From: an uncultured Faecalibacterium sp.
Lineage (GTDB): Bacteria > Bacillota > Clostridia > Oscillospirales > Ruminococcaceae
Length of the DNA stretch: 64,000 nucleotides
Assembly: GCA_900539945.1 (NCBI GenBank)
Contig: UQDV01000008.1
Span: forward strand, 1-64,000
Direction: 5' to 3'
This document shows, in pieces, positions 14,877 through 23,639 of the stretch (the first letter of the stretch is position 1; each line of letters opens with the position of its first letter). The position numbers and the translations under genes are program-made. The notes below the pieces were generated by a model, which was not told the DNA's origin, made no database searches, and was given only the letters and a program-made list of their open reading frames with translations.

Positions 14877-16535
14877 ATGAAAAAGATGATCTCTCGCCGC
14901 AATTTCCTGAAGGTTTGTGCCGTTGCCGGTTCTGCCGTGGCGCTGTCTGCCTGCGGCGGCAGCAAAAAGCCTGCTGCACCGGACCCCTCCAACACCGACC
15001 AGACCAGCTTTGACATCGTGGGCGGTCAGTCCGCCCTGAGCCCCGGCTACAACGACAACGAGGTGCTGAAGAAGCTGGCAGATAACGTGGGCGTTAAACT
15101 CAACTACGAGACCATGAGCGACTCCCTCAGCGAGCAGGTGAACATCCGCATTGCAGGCGACCAGCTGCCGGATGCCTTTATGGGTGTGGGCTTCTCTAAC
15201 TACGATATCGCCAACTACGGTGCAGACGGCACCTTCCTGGACCTGACCCCCTATATCAACGCCGAGATCATGCCCAACCTGACCAAGATCCTGGACGAGC
15301 ACCCCAACATCCGCGCCGCTATCACCATGAGCGACGGCTGCATCTACGGTCTGCCCGCTGCCGAGCAGATGGGCACTGCCGGTATCGGTGACGACGAGGA
15401 TTACAGCATCTTCACCATTCCGCAGTTCTCCATGATCAACAAGCGCTGGCTGGACGAGCTGGGTCTGGAAGTGCCTACCACGCTGGATGAGCTGCACACC
15501 GCCCTGAAGGCTTTCAAGGACAACGATATGTCTGCCAAGGTCTACGGTAATGCACCCGGCAGCACCATCCCGATGTCCACCGGCTTTGACGAGTGGTGCT
15601 GGGGTCAGAACATCTTCTACGCAGGCTTCGGATTCACCAACTGGCCCAACGATGTGTGCAACGATCTGGTGCTGCAGAAGGACGGCAAGTGCCGCTTTGT
15701 CTGCGCCGAGGACAACTACCGCAAGGCGGTCACCTACTTCCACGACTGGTACGCCGAGGGTCTGATGGACGTGGAGATGTTCAGTCAGGATGCCAACCAG
15801 CTGCTGGCTAAGGGCGCACAGGGCTATCTGGGCGTTTCCACCTGGTGGTACATCGAGGAGCTGATGGGCGATTACGCCAAGGACTATGTGTTCCTGCCCG
15901 TACTGGACGGCCCGGACGGCACCCACAACGTCACCGTGCGTACTGGCGGCGGTACCAACAGCGGCAACCTGAACGTTACCAACAAGTGCCAGAGCCCTGC
16001 CAACCTGCTGAAGTTCTTTGACCAGTGGTATGACGGCGAGACCGTGATGCAGCTGCAGTACGGCCCCATCGGCGTGTTCTTCACCGAGCAGGACGCCAAC
16101 GGCAAGTGGAAGTCCATCACCGAGGAAGAGGCCAAGGCAAAGTACAACAAGGGTGCCGGTGAGCTGAAGTCCACCTACGAGGTCTGGGGTCCCAAGCTGA
16201 TCCTCAGCGAGTACTACGACGAGTATTTCTACATGGAGGACCGCGCCATCGAGCGTCTTACCGACCTTGAAAACTACTGGATGCCCTTTGTGGATGACGC
16301 CACCACCTACCCCATCGACTGCGTGTTCACCAGCGAGGAGTTGGACACCATCGACCGCTACCGTGCAGATTTTGAGAACGCAGTCTCTGAGCAGGAAGGT
16401 CTGTGGCTGAAGGACGGCGGCCCCTCCGACAGCGAGTGGGCAGCCTATCTGGACACCCTGACCAACAGCTGCGGCATGGATAAGCTGCTGGCAGTTTACC
16501 AGAGCGCATACGACCGCTACAAGGCAAATGCCTGA
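14877..16535 (+). CDS. Extracellular sugar-binding lipoprotein, LplA type
   Basis: A 552-residue family-1-like solute-binding protein. The N-terminus has twin arginines (RRNFLK), a hydrophobic stretch and lipobox LSAC, with the acylated cysteine at about residue 24, so a Tat-type lipoprotein signal is possible. The large size fits LplA-type proteins serving the LplB/LplC permeases encoded upstream. The body shows typical features such as DQLPDAFMG and repeated aromatic residues likely to line a sugar site. AAGGAGAACAACC precedes the ATG. It is followed 26 bp later by the GH32 gene. Confidence 0.9.
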   Translation: MKKMISRRNFLKVCAVAGSAVALSACGGSKKPAAPDPSNTDQTSFDIVGGQSALSPGYNDNEVLKKLADNVGVKLNYETMSDSLSEQVNIRIAGDQLPDAFMGVGFSNYDIANYGADGTFLDLTPYINAEIMPNLTKILDEHPNIRAAITMSDGCIYGLPAAEQMGTAGIGDDEDYSIFTIPQFSMINKRWLDELGLEVPTTLDELHTALKAFKDNDMSAKVYGNAPGSTIPMSTGFDEWCWGQNIFYAGFGFTNWPNDVCNDLVLQKDGKCRFVCAEDNYRKAVTYFHDWYAEGLMDVEMFSQDANQLLAKGAQGYLGVSTWWYIEELMGDYAKDYVFLPVLDGPDGTHNVTVRTGGGTNSGNLNVTNKCQSPANLLKFFDQWYDGETVMQLQYGPIGVFFTEQDANGKWKSITEEEAKAKYNKGAGELKSTYEVWGPKLILSEYYDEYFYMEDRAIERLTDLENYWMPFVDDATTYPIDCVFTSEELDTIDRYRADFENAVSEQEGLWLKDGGPSDSEWAAYLDTLTNSCGMDKLLAVYQSAYDRYKANA

Positions 16536-16561
16536 TTCTAAGACGCAAGGAGGCATCCGCG

Positions 16562-18037
16562 ATGCCAAGTGAAATTTTGAAAAAAGCCCGTGCATACGAA
16601 GCAGAACACGGCGCGGCGATTCCTCCGGAGGAACGCCCTGCCTACCACCTGACCCCCTATGTGGGCTGGCTGAACGACCCAAACGGTTTCTCTTATTATA
16701 AAGGGAAGTATCACCAGTTCTATCAGTATAACCCCTACGATGTGCGTTGGGCGCCCATGCACTGGGGTCACGCCGTCAGCACCGACCTGCTGCACTGGGA
16801 GTATCTGCCCTGTGCGCTTGCACCGGATTCCCCAGCGGACAACGGCCCCGGCTGCTTCTCCGGTTCTGCCACCGAGATGGACGACGGCAAGCAGCTGCTG
16901 ATGTACACCAGCGTGATTGCAGAAAAGCAGCCCAATGGGGAGATGCGGGATATCCAGACCCAGAGCATTGCCATTGGTGACGGTCTCAACTACGAAAAGC
17001 CTGCCTGCAACCCGGTGCTGACCCAGAAAGACCTACCGGAGGGCTTCAGCAAGTTTGACTTCCGGGACCCCAAGATCTGGCGTGAGGCCGACGGCACCTA
17101 CTCTGCTGTCACCGTCTGCCTTGCCGAGGACGGCAGCGGCGCAGCGGCACTGTTCCAGAGCAAGGACGGTTTCGACTGGCACTTTGTCACGGTGCTGGAA
17201 CGCTGCAACAATCAGTACGGCAAAATGTGGGAGTGCCCGGACTTCTTCCCGCTGGATGGCAAGCAGGTCCTGATGCTGGGGCCCATGGAGATGCTGCCCA
17301 AGGGCGAGTTCCACAATGGTCACAACGTGATTGCCTTCATCGGCAGCTATGACGAAGCCACCCATACCTTCACCAAGGAAAACGTGCAGCTGATGGACGG
17401 CGGCATCGACTTCTACGCCACCCAGACCACCCTTGCCCCGGATGGCCGCCGCATCATGACCGCATGGCTGCAAACATGGTCGGACACCGAGGATAAGCCG
17501 CAGGGCTGCAAGTGGTTCGGGCAGACCATCTGCCCCCGCGAGCTGCATATCAAGGACGGACGCATTATTCAGACCCCCGTGCGGGAGCTGGACGCCGTCC
17601 ACGGTAAGCGCGCCTTCCACGAAAATGTGACGGTGCAAGGCGAAACAACGCTGGAGGGCATCAAGGGCCGTGTAGCCGACCTGACCGTCACGGTGCAGCC
17701 CGGCGAATACCGCTCCTTCACTCTGAAGCTGGCCGCCGATGCAGACCATCACACCAGCCTGACCTACGATCCCTACACTTCCGAGCTGACGCTGGATCGC
17801 AGCCATGCCGGTTCCCGTGCCGATATCGTTCACCGCCGCAGCTGCAAGGTGCGCAGCCAGAACGGTGCGCTCAAGCTCCGCATCCTGCTGGATAAGAACA
17901 GCATCGAAGTTTTCGCCAACGATGGCGAGCAGACCATGACCGCATGGATCTACACGCCCCAGTCTGCCGATGGCATCACCTTTGCTGCCGATGGCAAAGC
18001 AACAATCACGGCAGAACAGTTTGAGCTGAATCTGTAA
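16562..18037 (+). CDS. GH32 beta-fructofuranosidase / sucrose-6-phosphate hydrolase
   Basis: A 491-residue GH32 enzyme: five-bladed propeller (about 25-330) plus a C-terminal beta-sandwich. Key motifs are WLNDPNG with nucleophile Asp39, FRDP with stabiliser Asp169, and WECPDF with acid/base Glu224. It hydrolyses terminal beta-fructosyl bonds of sucrose or fructooligosaccharides. No signal peptide, so it acts on imported sugar. AAGGAGG precedes the ATG. It is last in the ABC operon and ends before a strong terminator. With an ABC rather than a PTS importer, unphosphorylated sucrose or short fructans are the likely substrates. Sucrose imported here has two fates: GH32 hydrolysis or amylosucrase. 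Confidence 0.93.
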   Translation: MPSEILKKARAYEAEHGAAIPPEERPAYHLTPYVGWLNDPNGFSYYKGKYHQFYQYNPYDVRWAPMHWGHAVSTDLLHWEYLPCALAPDSPADNGPGCFSGSATEMDDGKQLLMYTSVIAEKQPNGEMRDIQTQSIAIGDGLNYEKPACNPVLTQKDLPEGFSKFDFRDPKIWREADGTYSAVTVCLAEDGSGAAALFQSKDGFDWHFVTVLERCNNQYGKMWECPDFFPLDGKQVLMLGPMEMLPKGEFHNGHNVIAFIGSYDEATHTFTKENVQLMDGGIDFYATQTTLAPDGRRIMTAWLQTWSDTEDKPQGCKWFGQTICPRELHIKDGRIIQTPVRELDAVHGKRAFHENVTVQGETTLEGIKGRVADLTVTVQPGEYRSFTLKLAADADHHTSLTYDPYTSELTLDRSHAGSRADIVHRRSCKVRSQNGALKLRILLDKNSIEVFANDGEQTMTAWIYTPQSADGITFAADGKATITAEQFELNL

Positions 18038-18070
18038 CCTGATATTCCCTTCATTTCTCCTTCATCAATA

Positions 18071-18117
18071 CAGCCCCGCTTTGGTTTCTTCTTCACCAAA
18101 GCGGGGCTGTTGTTGCT
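18071..18117. terminator. Bidirectional terminator after the GH32 gene
   Basis: CAGCCCCGCTTTGG and CCAAAGCGGGGCTG pair perfectly across a short loop (18071-18109) and are followed by TTGTTGCTT. It separates the sugar operon from the convergent DUF6061 gene. Confidence 0.9.
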
Positions 18118-18128
18118 TCTATGTAAGG

Positions 18129-18377
18129 TTAGTCCTCTAATCTGCCGTGTTCGCAGCCAAGGGAGAGGTAGCGTTCCATCTCGCCACTCAGCACCATCTG
18201 TGCATACTCCAAGGGCTTGTTGTAGAGCAGCCAGTCCAGTTCTGCCCGCTGTGCCGGGGTGTTGCCGTACTCGTCCTCAATGGCGGTGCAGTCGATGGCA
18301 ACGGCAGAGCCGTCCGTAAACCGGGCTTCCACCCGGTTGGTATCCATGTTGTAGCGGCAGGAAAGCAATTTGTTCAT
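18129..18377 (-). CDS. DUF6061-family small protein, copy 2
   Basis: An 82-residue protein nearly identical to the one at 81-329 (differences such as FTDGSAVAIDCTAIED and QMVLSGEMERY). AAAGAGGTTTCCT precedes the ATG. It is the last gene of island 1, just left of the second tRNA-Lys fragment, in the same orientation and position relative to the att site as copy 1. This supports the view that each island carries a DUF6061 gene at its right end. Function unknown. Confidence 0.8.
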   Translation of the reverse strand: MNKLLSCRYNMDTNRVEARFTDGSAVAIDCTAIEDEYGNTPAQRAELDWLLYNKPLEYAQMVLSGEMERYLSLGCEHGRLED

Positions 18378-18572
18378 AGGAAACCTCTTTCTATATTAAG
18401 GTGGTGGCTGTTCGATTGTCCGAATCCCTGCCATGAATCATAATTGTTGATGTACATTTGATGCGTGGTCTAAACAGGCAAGATTGCAGCTGCCGTTTTG
18501 GGCTCGAACCCGGCCGTTTTTCCGGCTTTGTATAAAAACTCAATACCTGTTTTAAGGGGCTGGTTTTGGCTC

Positions 18573-18598
18573 TGCACATTTTTGCACACTTTTTGCAC
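18573..18598. repeat. Phased TGCACA repeats left of att copy 2
   Basis: TGCAC starts at 18573, 18583 and 18594, spaced 10 and 11 bp, within T-rich sequence. The same motif and period occur near att copies 1 and 3. Probable integrase arm sites at the right end of island 1 (inference). Confidence 0.5.
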
Positions 18599-18738
18599 AC
18601 CAGAACGGCTGGATAACGGATGCAAGAGGGGATAACAGGTGCAAAGAATGCAGCAGATGCAAAATGTTAATTTACGACAAAATGCTAAAAAGAACGAAAC
18701 TGCGTAATTCTGGAAATTGATGATTGTTGCACATCGGT

Positions 18739-18785
18739 TTCTCTTAATCAGTGGGCCCAGGGTTCGAGTCCCTGGAGGTGCACCA
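18739..18785 (+). other. tRNA-Lys(CTT) 3'-half fragment, attachment site copy 2
   Basis: From the anticodon loop CTCTTAA to CCA it is identical to copy 1, including the T arm around TTCGAGT. No 5' half lies upstream. It marks the junction of islands 1 and 2. Confidence 0.85.
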
Positions 18786-18792
18786 CAACAAC

Positions 18793-18846
18793 AAAATCCG
18801 AACTTTTTTCCGATAGGAGAAGGGTTCGGATTTTTTGTATTCTTCG
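18793..18846 (+). terminator. tRNA-type terminator after att copy 2
   Basis: AAAATCCGAAC pairs with GTTCGGATTTT across a ~30-base loop and runs into T residues. It begins 8 bases after CCA and is repeated after att copy 3, so it is probably the original tRNA-Lys terminator carried with the att region. Confidence 0.7.
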
Positions 18847-18959
18847 GAAATGAAAATTCCGGCTCTTCCCTGACGGCTGTGTGTCCAAAACCTTATCAGA
18901 AGAATCGTGTAACGAAAGTCACAACTGTAAAGGTGCCGTAAGGCAGAAAGGACACGAAC

Positions 18960-19211
18960 ATGAAGTACGATGCAAGAGCTTGCCATTTCAACATGGACAC
19001 TGGATGCGTGGAGCTGCTGCTCCGGGATGGGAGAATGATCTCCATTGACTGCACCGGGGTCGAGGATGCGCTGGATGTGACCATGGCGCAGAGGGCGGAG
19101 TTAGACTATCTCATCTACAATGACCCTCTGGGCTATGCGGATTTGATTCTGAACGGTGACCCGGAGGGGTATTTGAAAATTGTGGGCGGGAGCCATGGAT
19201 CAGAGGATTAA
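18960..19211 (+). CDS. DUF6061-family small protein, copy 3 (divergent)
   Basis: An 83-residue protein with the same layout as copies 1 and 2 (CHFNMDTGCVELLLRDGR, GVEDALD, AQRAELDYLIYNDPLGYADL) but much lower identity and opposite orientation. GAAAGGACACGAAC precedes the ATG. The C-terminal part matches the broken copy at 40641-40730 (DPLxYADLILNGDPEEYLK). Its placement after the tRNA-type terminator in both repeats suggests this version belongs to the sequence that originally followed the tRNA gene. Function unknown. Confidence 0.8.
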   Translation: MKYDARACHFNMDTGCVELLLRDGRMISIDCTGVEDALDVTMAQRAELDYLIYNDPLGYADLILNGDPEGYLKIVGGSHGSED

Positions 19212-19241
19212 AGGTAAAAAAACAGGGTGCGCCCCTGAATG

Positions 19242-19296
19242 AACAACACCCCATTTGTCCGACAGGATTCGGTCGGACAAATGGGGTGTTGTTATA
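19242..19296. terminator. Long perfect hairpin terminator
   Basis: AACAACACCCCATTTGTCCG pairs with its complement across an AGGATTCG-type loop, a stem of over 20 bp followed by ATAT. It separates DUF6061 copy 3 from the convergent araC-type gene. Confidence 0.85.
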
Positions 19297-19339
19297 TATC
19301 GAAAAAACGAAAGGCGTATAGCGGAGAATGAGACCATTT

Positions 19340-20206
19340 TTATAGTGCAAGATGCTTTGCACGATAGTCCCGCGGGCTGATGCCATATACATTTTTGAAC
19401 GCACGGGAAAAGTGAAGCTGATTGGGATAGCTGACCATGGTGCTGATGGTGCTGATTGGTAGGCGGCTTTCAGTCAGCAGCTGTGCCGCCCGTGCCATGC
19501 GGTAGTGCAGCAGGAACCCCTGTGGGCTTTCGCCCATGGTATCTCGGAACACCTTGCTGAAATAGCTGCGGTTCAGTCCGCAGAAGGAGGAGATATCCTC
19601 GATGGAAATATCTTCGCTGTAATGCTGCTCTATGAAGGACAGAGCCTCTTTCATATAGAAGTCCCGCAGGCGGCGGGGACTTTGTGCCTGATGGGAGGCA
19701 GAGGACTGTACAAGCTGATCCAGAAACAGAAAGCCGTAGCCGATCTGACGCATGGGGCTGTCCTGACTGTGATTTACCAGGAAGAGCATCTGCTCTTGCA
19801 GCAGCTGCCCGGCTTTGGCGCTTGCAGGCGAGTACACAGGGTTCTGTCCGCTGATGCCTGCAAGGTTCAGGGCTTCGTGGGCACGCAGACCGTCAAACTC
19901 GATCCATGTGTATTCCCACGGATCCTGTTCATCGGCACGGTAGGTAGTGACCTCACCCGGAGTGATCAGAAAACCATGCCCGCCCTCGATGGCGTATTCC
20001 TGTCCGTTTGCAAGCAGCAACCCTTTGCCGGAGATGACATAGTGGAACAGATAGTGGTTGCGGGCATAGGGACCATAGGAGTGCAGAGGCTCTGTCTGCT
20101 CCCAGCCATATTGGTATAAGTTGAGATCGACGAATCGCTCATCCTGAAATACATGGAACCTTAATTTTGTTTCCGTTGATACGTTTCTTTTTGTACAATC
20201 TTGCAT
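19340..20206 (-). CDS. AraC-family regulator of the raffinose-type operon
   Basis: A 288-residue regulator: an N-terminal cupin sugar-sensing domain (about 20-160, with HYVISGKGLLLANGQEYAIEGG) and a C-terminal double helix-turn-helix (about 190-285, with SIEDISSFCGLNRSYFSKVFRD-type first helix pair and the second motif ending in HFSRAFKNVYGISPRDYR). It resembles MsmR/RafR activators of alpha-galactoside operons. GGGAGGC lies before the ATG. It is divergent from the binding-protein operon with ~300 bp between, consistent with activating it in response to an alpha-galactoside (inference). Confidence 0.93.
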   Translation of the reverse strand: MQDCTKRNVSTETKLRFHVFQDERFVDLNLYQYGWEQTEPLHSYGPYARNHYLFHYVISGKGLLLANGQEYAIEGGHGFLITPGEVTTYRADEQDPWEYTWIEFDGLRAHEALNLAGISGQNPVYSPASAKAGQLLQEQMLFLVNHSQDSPMRQIGYGFLFLDQLVQSSASHQAQSPRRLRDFYMKEALSFIEQHYSEDISIEDISSFCGLNRSYFSKVFRDTMGESPQGFLLHYRMARAAQLLTESRLPISTISTMVSYPNQLHFSRAFKNVYGISPRDYRAKHLAL

Positions 20207-20316
20207 ACAAGATGCCTCCCGTCCGCTTTTTCTTATTATATACCAAAATGCGTGATGACTTCAACATAATTTGCAGTATTCCTTCAAATTGAGATATAAC
20301 AAGTCGCATTTTTGCA

Positions 20317-20345
20317 TTTACGAAACCACTGGCAGATAGTATAAT
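20317..20345 (+). promoter_or_regulatory. Probable promoter of the raffinose-type operon
   Basis: TTTACG (20317-20322) and a consensus TATAAT (20340-20345) are 17 bp apart, about 160 bp upstream of the binding-protein ATG. The weak -35 fits an AraC-activated promoter. The rest of 20207-20504 holds no gene. Confidence 0.6.
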
Positions 20346-20504
20346 AATGGCACAACAAGAGAAAAGAAACTGTGCAATGTGATGATGCACAAAATTTTCT
20401 CGCTGCTTTTGTAAGAGCTGACAAAAGCAGGAAAAATCGACCCGGCCGGTGCAACACCATACGAAGATCACACTACGGAATAATGACTTTGGAGGAGAAC
20501 AAAA

Positions 20505-21782
20505 ATGAAGATCTCTCGCAGACAATTCGTAAAGGCAATGGCAGTAATGAGCGCCGCATCCATGCTGGCAGCCTGCGGCGGCAACAGCGGCAGCGGTTCT
20601 TCCGGCGGCAAGAAGGCACTGACCTTCCAGATCTGGGACGTTGCACAGAAGGAAGGCATGGAGGCTATGTGTGCGGCCTACACCCAGCAGCACCCGGAGG
20701 TCAGCATTGAGGTGCAGGTCACCAGCTGGAACGAATACTGGACAAAGCTCGAGGCAGCCGCCACCAGCAACCAGATGCCGGATATTTTCTGGATGCACAC
20801 CAATGAAATTCTGAAGTACGCTGACAATGGAATGCTGGCAGATTGCTCCGATATTGTGGAAAAGGACAAGTTCTCGGAGATCTCGCTGTCCAACGCCATG
20901 GGCTCCAACGGTACCCTGTATGCAGTCCCCAAGGACAAGGACACGGTCGGTCTGGTGTATAACAAGGAGATGTTCGATGCTGCCGGTGTTGCTTACCCGG
21001 ACGAGAACTGGACTTGGGACGATCTGGTCAGCGCATCCGAGAAGATCTACGCTGCCACCGGCAAGTACGGCTATATGGCATACGCTGACGACCAGCTTGG
21101 CTACTGGAACTTTGTGTATCAGGCCGGCGGCTACATCCTGAACGAGGACAAGACCAAGGCGGGCTTTACCCAGCCTGCCACCGAAAAGGCAATGAAGTTC
21201 TACATCGGTCTCCAGCAGAACGACTGGTGCCCGGACCAGACCTACTTTGCCGAGACCGCTCCCGGCACTGCCTTCTTCTCCGAGAAGGGCGCAATGTTCC
21301 TGGAAGGCGACTGGAACATCCTTGCCGAGCTGCAGAACTACCCCGAAATGGTGGGCAAGTGGGATGTGGCTGTTCTGCCCAAGTGCCCCGACCCGGAAAG
21401 CGGAGATGGCCGTGCCACCATCTCCAACGGTCTGTGCTACGCGACTGCTGCCAGCAACAAAAATCTGGATACCGTGAAGGATATCCTGAAGTTCTTCGGC
21501 AGCGAGGAGGGCCAGCGCATTCAGGGCGAAAGTGGTGCGGCCATCCCTGCCTATCAGGGTCTGGAGGATACCTGGGCAGGCTGCTTTGCAGAGTATCCCA
21601 TCAATATCCAGTGCTTCATTGAGATGTTTGAGTACAGCATTCAGAGCGTCAACAACGCCTCTCGCCCGGAGTGGAAGAGCAAGGTCAATGATGAGCTACT
21701 GAAGATCTACGCAGGTACCGAGGATATCGAAACCGGCCTGCAGAAGATGCAGGACATCGTGGATCAGGCCAGTGCGGGCTGA
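20505..21782 (+). CDS. Sugar-binding lipoprotein (family 1), raffinose-type operon
   Basis: A 425-residue extracellular solute-binding protein. The signal MKISRRQFVKAMAVM has twin arginines and the lipobox is LAAC. The mature protein has the family-1 fold with TFQIWDVAQKEGMEAMCAAY at the start and KGAMFLEGDWN in the C-lobe. GGAGGAGAACAAAA precedes the ATG. It delivers sugar to the two MsmF/MsmG-type permeases that follow. An alpha-galactoside such as raffinose or melibiose is inferred from the GH36 gene downstream. Confidence 0.92.
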   Translation: MKISRRQFVKAMAVMSAASMLAACGGNSGSGSSGGKKALTFQIWDVAQKEGMEAMCAAYTQQHPEVSIEVQVTSWNEYWTKLEAAATSNQMPDIFWMHTNEILKYADNGMLADCSDIVEKDKFSEISLSNAMGSNGTLYAVPKDKDTVGLVYNKEMFDAAGVAYPDENWTWDDLVSASEKIYAATGKYGYMAYADDQLGYWNFVYQAGGYILNEDKTKAGFTQPATEKAMKFYIGLQQNDWCPDQTYFAETAPGTAFFSEKGAMFLEGDWNILAELQNYPEMVGKWDVAVLPKCPDPESGDGRATISNGLCYATAASNKNLDTVKDILKFFGSEEGQRIQGESGAAIPAYQGLEDTWAGCFAEYPINIQCFIEMFEYSIQSVNNASRPEWKSKVNDELLKIYAGTEDIETGLQKMQDIVDQASAG

Positions 21783-21805
21783 AAATGCAGCTTGGGAGGA
21801 ACCAA

Positions 21806-22690
21806 ATGAAAAGCACATCAAAACTGGGTCGGGATGGGCGTTTCTGGGGACTTTTGATGATAGCTCCCACCATCCTCGGTCTGATGATTCTGAATATTAT
21901 CCCGTTCTTCCAGACCATCTACATGAGTTTTTCCAAGACGAAAGCCTTTGGAGCCTATCAGTTCTGCGGTATGGAAAACTACCTTGAAATGTTCCGCAAT
22001 GCGGAATTCTGGAAGGCAAACTGGAACTCCATCTACTTCTGCATCCTCACTGTGCCGGTGGGCGTTTTTCTGGCACTGATCGTGGCAGTGCTGCTGAACG
22101 CAAAGATCAAGGGCAAGACCGCCTTCCGCGCCATCTTCTTCCTGCCCATGGTGGTGGCTCCTGCTGCGGTAGCAATGGTCTGGAAGTGGATCTTCAATGC
22201 GGAGTACGGCATTCTGAATCAGGTCCTTGGCACGAACATCCGCTGGCTGACTGATCCCAAGATCGTTCTGGTCACCTGTGCTATCGTTTCCATCTGGAGC
22301 TCCATCGGCTACGATGCCGTGCTGCTGCTGTCCGGCATCCAGAACATTTCCCAGTCCCTGTACGAAGCCGCCGAGCTGGACGGTGCATCCAAGATCCGCC
22401 AGTTCTTCAGCATTACGCTGCCCATGGTGTCGCCCACCCTGTTTGTGGTGCTCATCATGCGCCTGATGGCTTCCCTGAAGGTCTACGATCTGATCTACAT
22501 GATGGTGGAGCAGACGAACCCTGCGCTGACCAGCGCACAGAGCCTGATGTACCTGTTCTACCGCGAGAGCTTTATTGCCGGCAATAAGGGCTACGCATCG
22601 GCCATTGTGGTGTGGACCGTGCTGCTGATCGGTCTGGTCACGCTGGTGCAGTTCATCGGTCAGAAGAAGTGGGTCAATTACGAGGTGTAA
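21806..22690 (+). CDS. Sugar ABC permease, MsmF/UgpA type
   Basis: A 294-residue MalF-group permease with about six membrane helices and the EAA loop LYEAAELDGASKIRQFF near residues 190-206. The ATG at 21806 follows GGGAGGAACCAA; an in-frame ATG at 21785 lies before that ribosome site and is unlikely. It forms a heteromeric channel with the next gene, 3 bp downstream. No ATPase gene is in the operon. Confidence 0.92.
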   Translation: MKSTSKLGRDGRFWGLLMIAPTILGLMILNIIPFFQTIYMSFSKTKAFGAYQFCGMENYLEMFRNAEFWKANWNSIYFCILTVPVGVFLALIVAVLLNAKIKGKTAFRAIFFLPMVVAPAAVAMVWKWIFNAEYGILNQVLGTNIRWLTDPKIVLVTCAIVSIWSSIGYDAVLLLSGIQNISQSLYEAAELDGASKIRQFFSITLPMVSPTLFVVLIMRLMASLKVYDLIYMMVEQTNPALTSAQSLMYLFYRESFIAGNKGYASAIVVWTVLLIGLVTLVQFIGQKKWVNYEV

Positions 22691-22693
22691 ACT

Positions 22694-23530
22694 ATGAATG
22701 CCAGTCTGAAAACCAGAAAGAATGTCGTAACGTTCTTTACCTATCTGGTCTTGATCCTCGGCAGCATCAGCATGATCTTCCCCTTTGTATGGATGGTGCT
22801 CACCAGCTTCAAGACGCAGGCGGAGTCTATGGCGATCCCGCCGCAGATCCTGCCCTCCCATTGGAATCTGGACAGCTTTGTCAAGGCATTGCAGAGCCTG
22901 CCCTTTACCAACCTCTACATCAATACGGGTCTGCTGATCCTGTTCCGTGTGATCTTTGCGGTGGTGTTCAGCTCCATGGCGGGCTATGCCTTTGCCAAGC
23001 TGGAATTTCCCTGCAAAAAGCTGCTGTTCGGTCTGGTGCTGATCCAGATGATGCTGCCGAGCCAAATCTTCATTATCCCGCAGTACCAGATGCTGGCAAA
23101 GATGGGAGCTACCAACTCCATCTTCGCACTGGTGTTCCCGGGTCTGGTCAGTGCCTTCGGCACCTTCTTTTTGCGGCAGGCGTATCTGGGCATCCCAAAC
23201 GAGATCGCAGAGGCAGCGTATCTGGACGGCTGCAACAAGTGGCAGACCTTCGTCAAGGTCATGCTGCCGCTGACCGGCCCCAGCATGGCGGCACTGGCCA
23301 TCTTTACGGCGGTGTTCGCTTATGCCGACCTGATGTGGCCGCTGATCTGCAACACCGATCTGAACATGATGACCCTGTCTGCCGGTCTTTCCACCCTGAA
23401 CGGTCAGTACACCACCAACTTCCCGGTGCTGATGGCAGGCAGCCTGCTGGCCATGATCCCCATGGTGATCCTGTACCTGATCTTCCAAAAGCAGTTTATT
23501 CAGGGCATTGCCATGACCGGCGGTAAATAA
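22694..23530 (+). CDS. Sugar ABC permease, MsmG/AraQ type
   Basis: A 278-residue MalG-group permease with six membrane segments, starting TYLVLILGSISMIFPFVWMV, and EAA loop IAEAAYLDGCNKWQTFVKV near residues 173-191. It begins 3 bp after its partner permease and ends before a hairpin that could reduce expression of the enzymes downstream relative to the importer. Confidence 0.92.
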   Translation: MNASLKTRKNVVTFFTYLVLILGSISMIFPFVWMVLTSFKTQAESMAIPPQILPSHWNLDSFVKALQSLPFTNLYINTGLLILFRVIFAVVFSSMAGYAFAKLEFPCKKLLFGLVLIQMMLPSQIFIIPQYQMLAKMGATNSIFALVFPGLVSAFGTFFLRQAYLGIPNEIAEAAYLDGCNKWQTFVKVMLPLTGPSMAALAIFTAVFAYADLMWPLICNTDLNMMTLSAGLSTLNGQYTTNFPVLMAGSLLAMIPMVILYLIFQKQFIQGIAMTGGK

Positions 23531-23556
23531 GCAATTCACATTTCTCCTTCATCATA

Positions 23557-23610
23557 GCCGACAGGCGGGTAGCCGTTCCAATACGACCGCCTGCCTGTCG
23601 GCATTTTTGT
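23557..23610 (+). terminator. Intra-operon hairpin terminator
   Basis: GCCGACAGGC and GCCTGTCGGC pair across a loop and are followed by ATTTTTGTT. It lies between the permease and alpha-galactosidase genes, so readthrough or a separate promoter must serve the enzymes. Confidence 0.8.
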
Positions 23611-23639
23611 TGGAAATAATTCTTTGAGGTGTTGAACCA

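Larger units (their letters stand above)
643..18785. mobile_element. Island 1: integrative mobilizable element with sucrose cargo
   Basis: The segment is bounded by two direct tRNA-Lys 3'-half repeats. At the left end it has integrase, excisionase-like, VapE-like and MobV-like genes in one orientation, then a sucrose utilization regulon. Integrase next to the att site, a relaxase and an oriT-like region make it a candidate integrative and mobilizable element without its own conjugation machinery. The boundaries are inferred from the repeats; excision has not been shown. Confidence 0.7.
18530..18850. repeat. 320-bp direct repeat around att copy 2 (partner 40289-40610)
   Basis: From ATACCTGTTTTAAGGGGCTG through the phased TGCAC array, the tRNA-Lys fragment and its terminator, this segment matches 40289-40610 with few differences. 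Both copies are followed by DUF6061 sequence, intact at 18960 and a fragment at 40641. The stretch holds no protein gene. These long direct repeats flank island 2 and could allow its loss by homologous recombination. Confidence 0.85.

Noticed and set aside
18391..18600. Minus-strand frame with KKCAKMCRAKTSPLKQ, also present at 40066-40491
   Set aside because: It appears in both copies only because the 320-bp repeat is duplicated; it crosses the TGCAC array and has no ribosome site or family.
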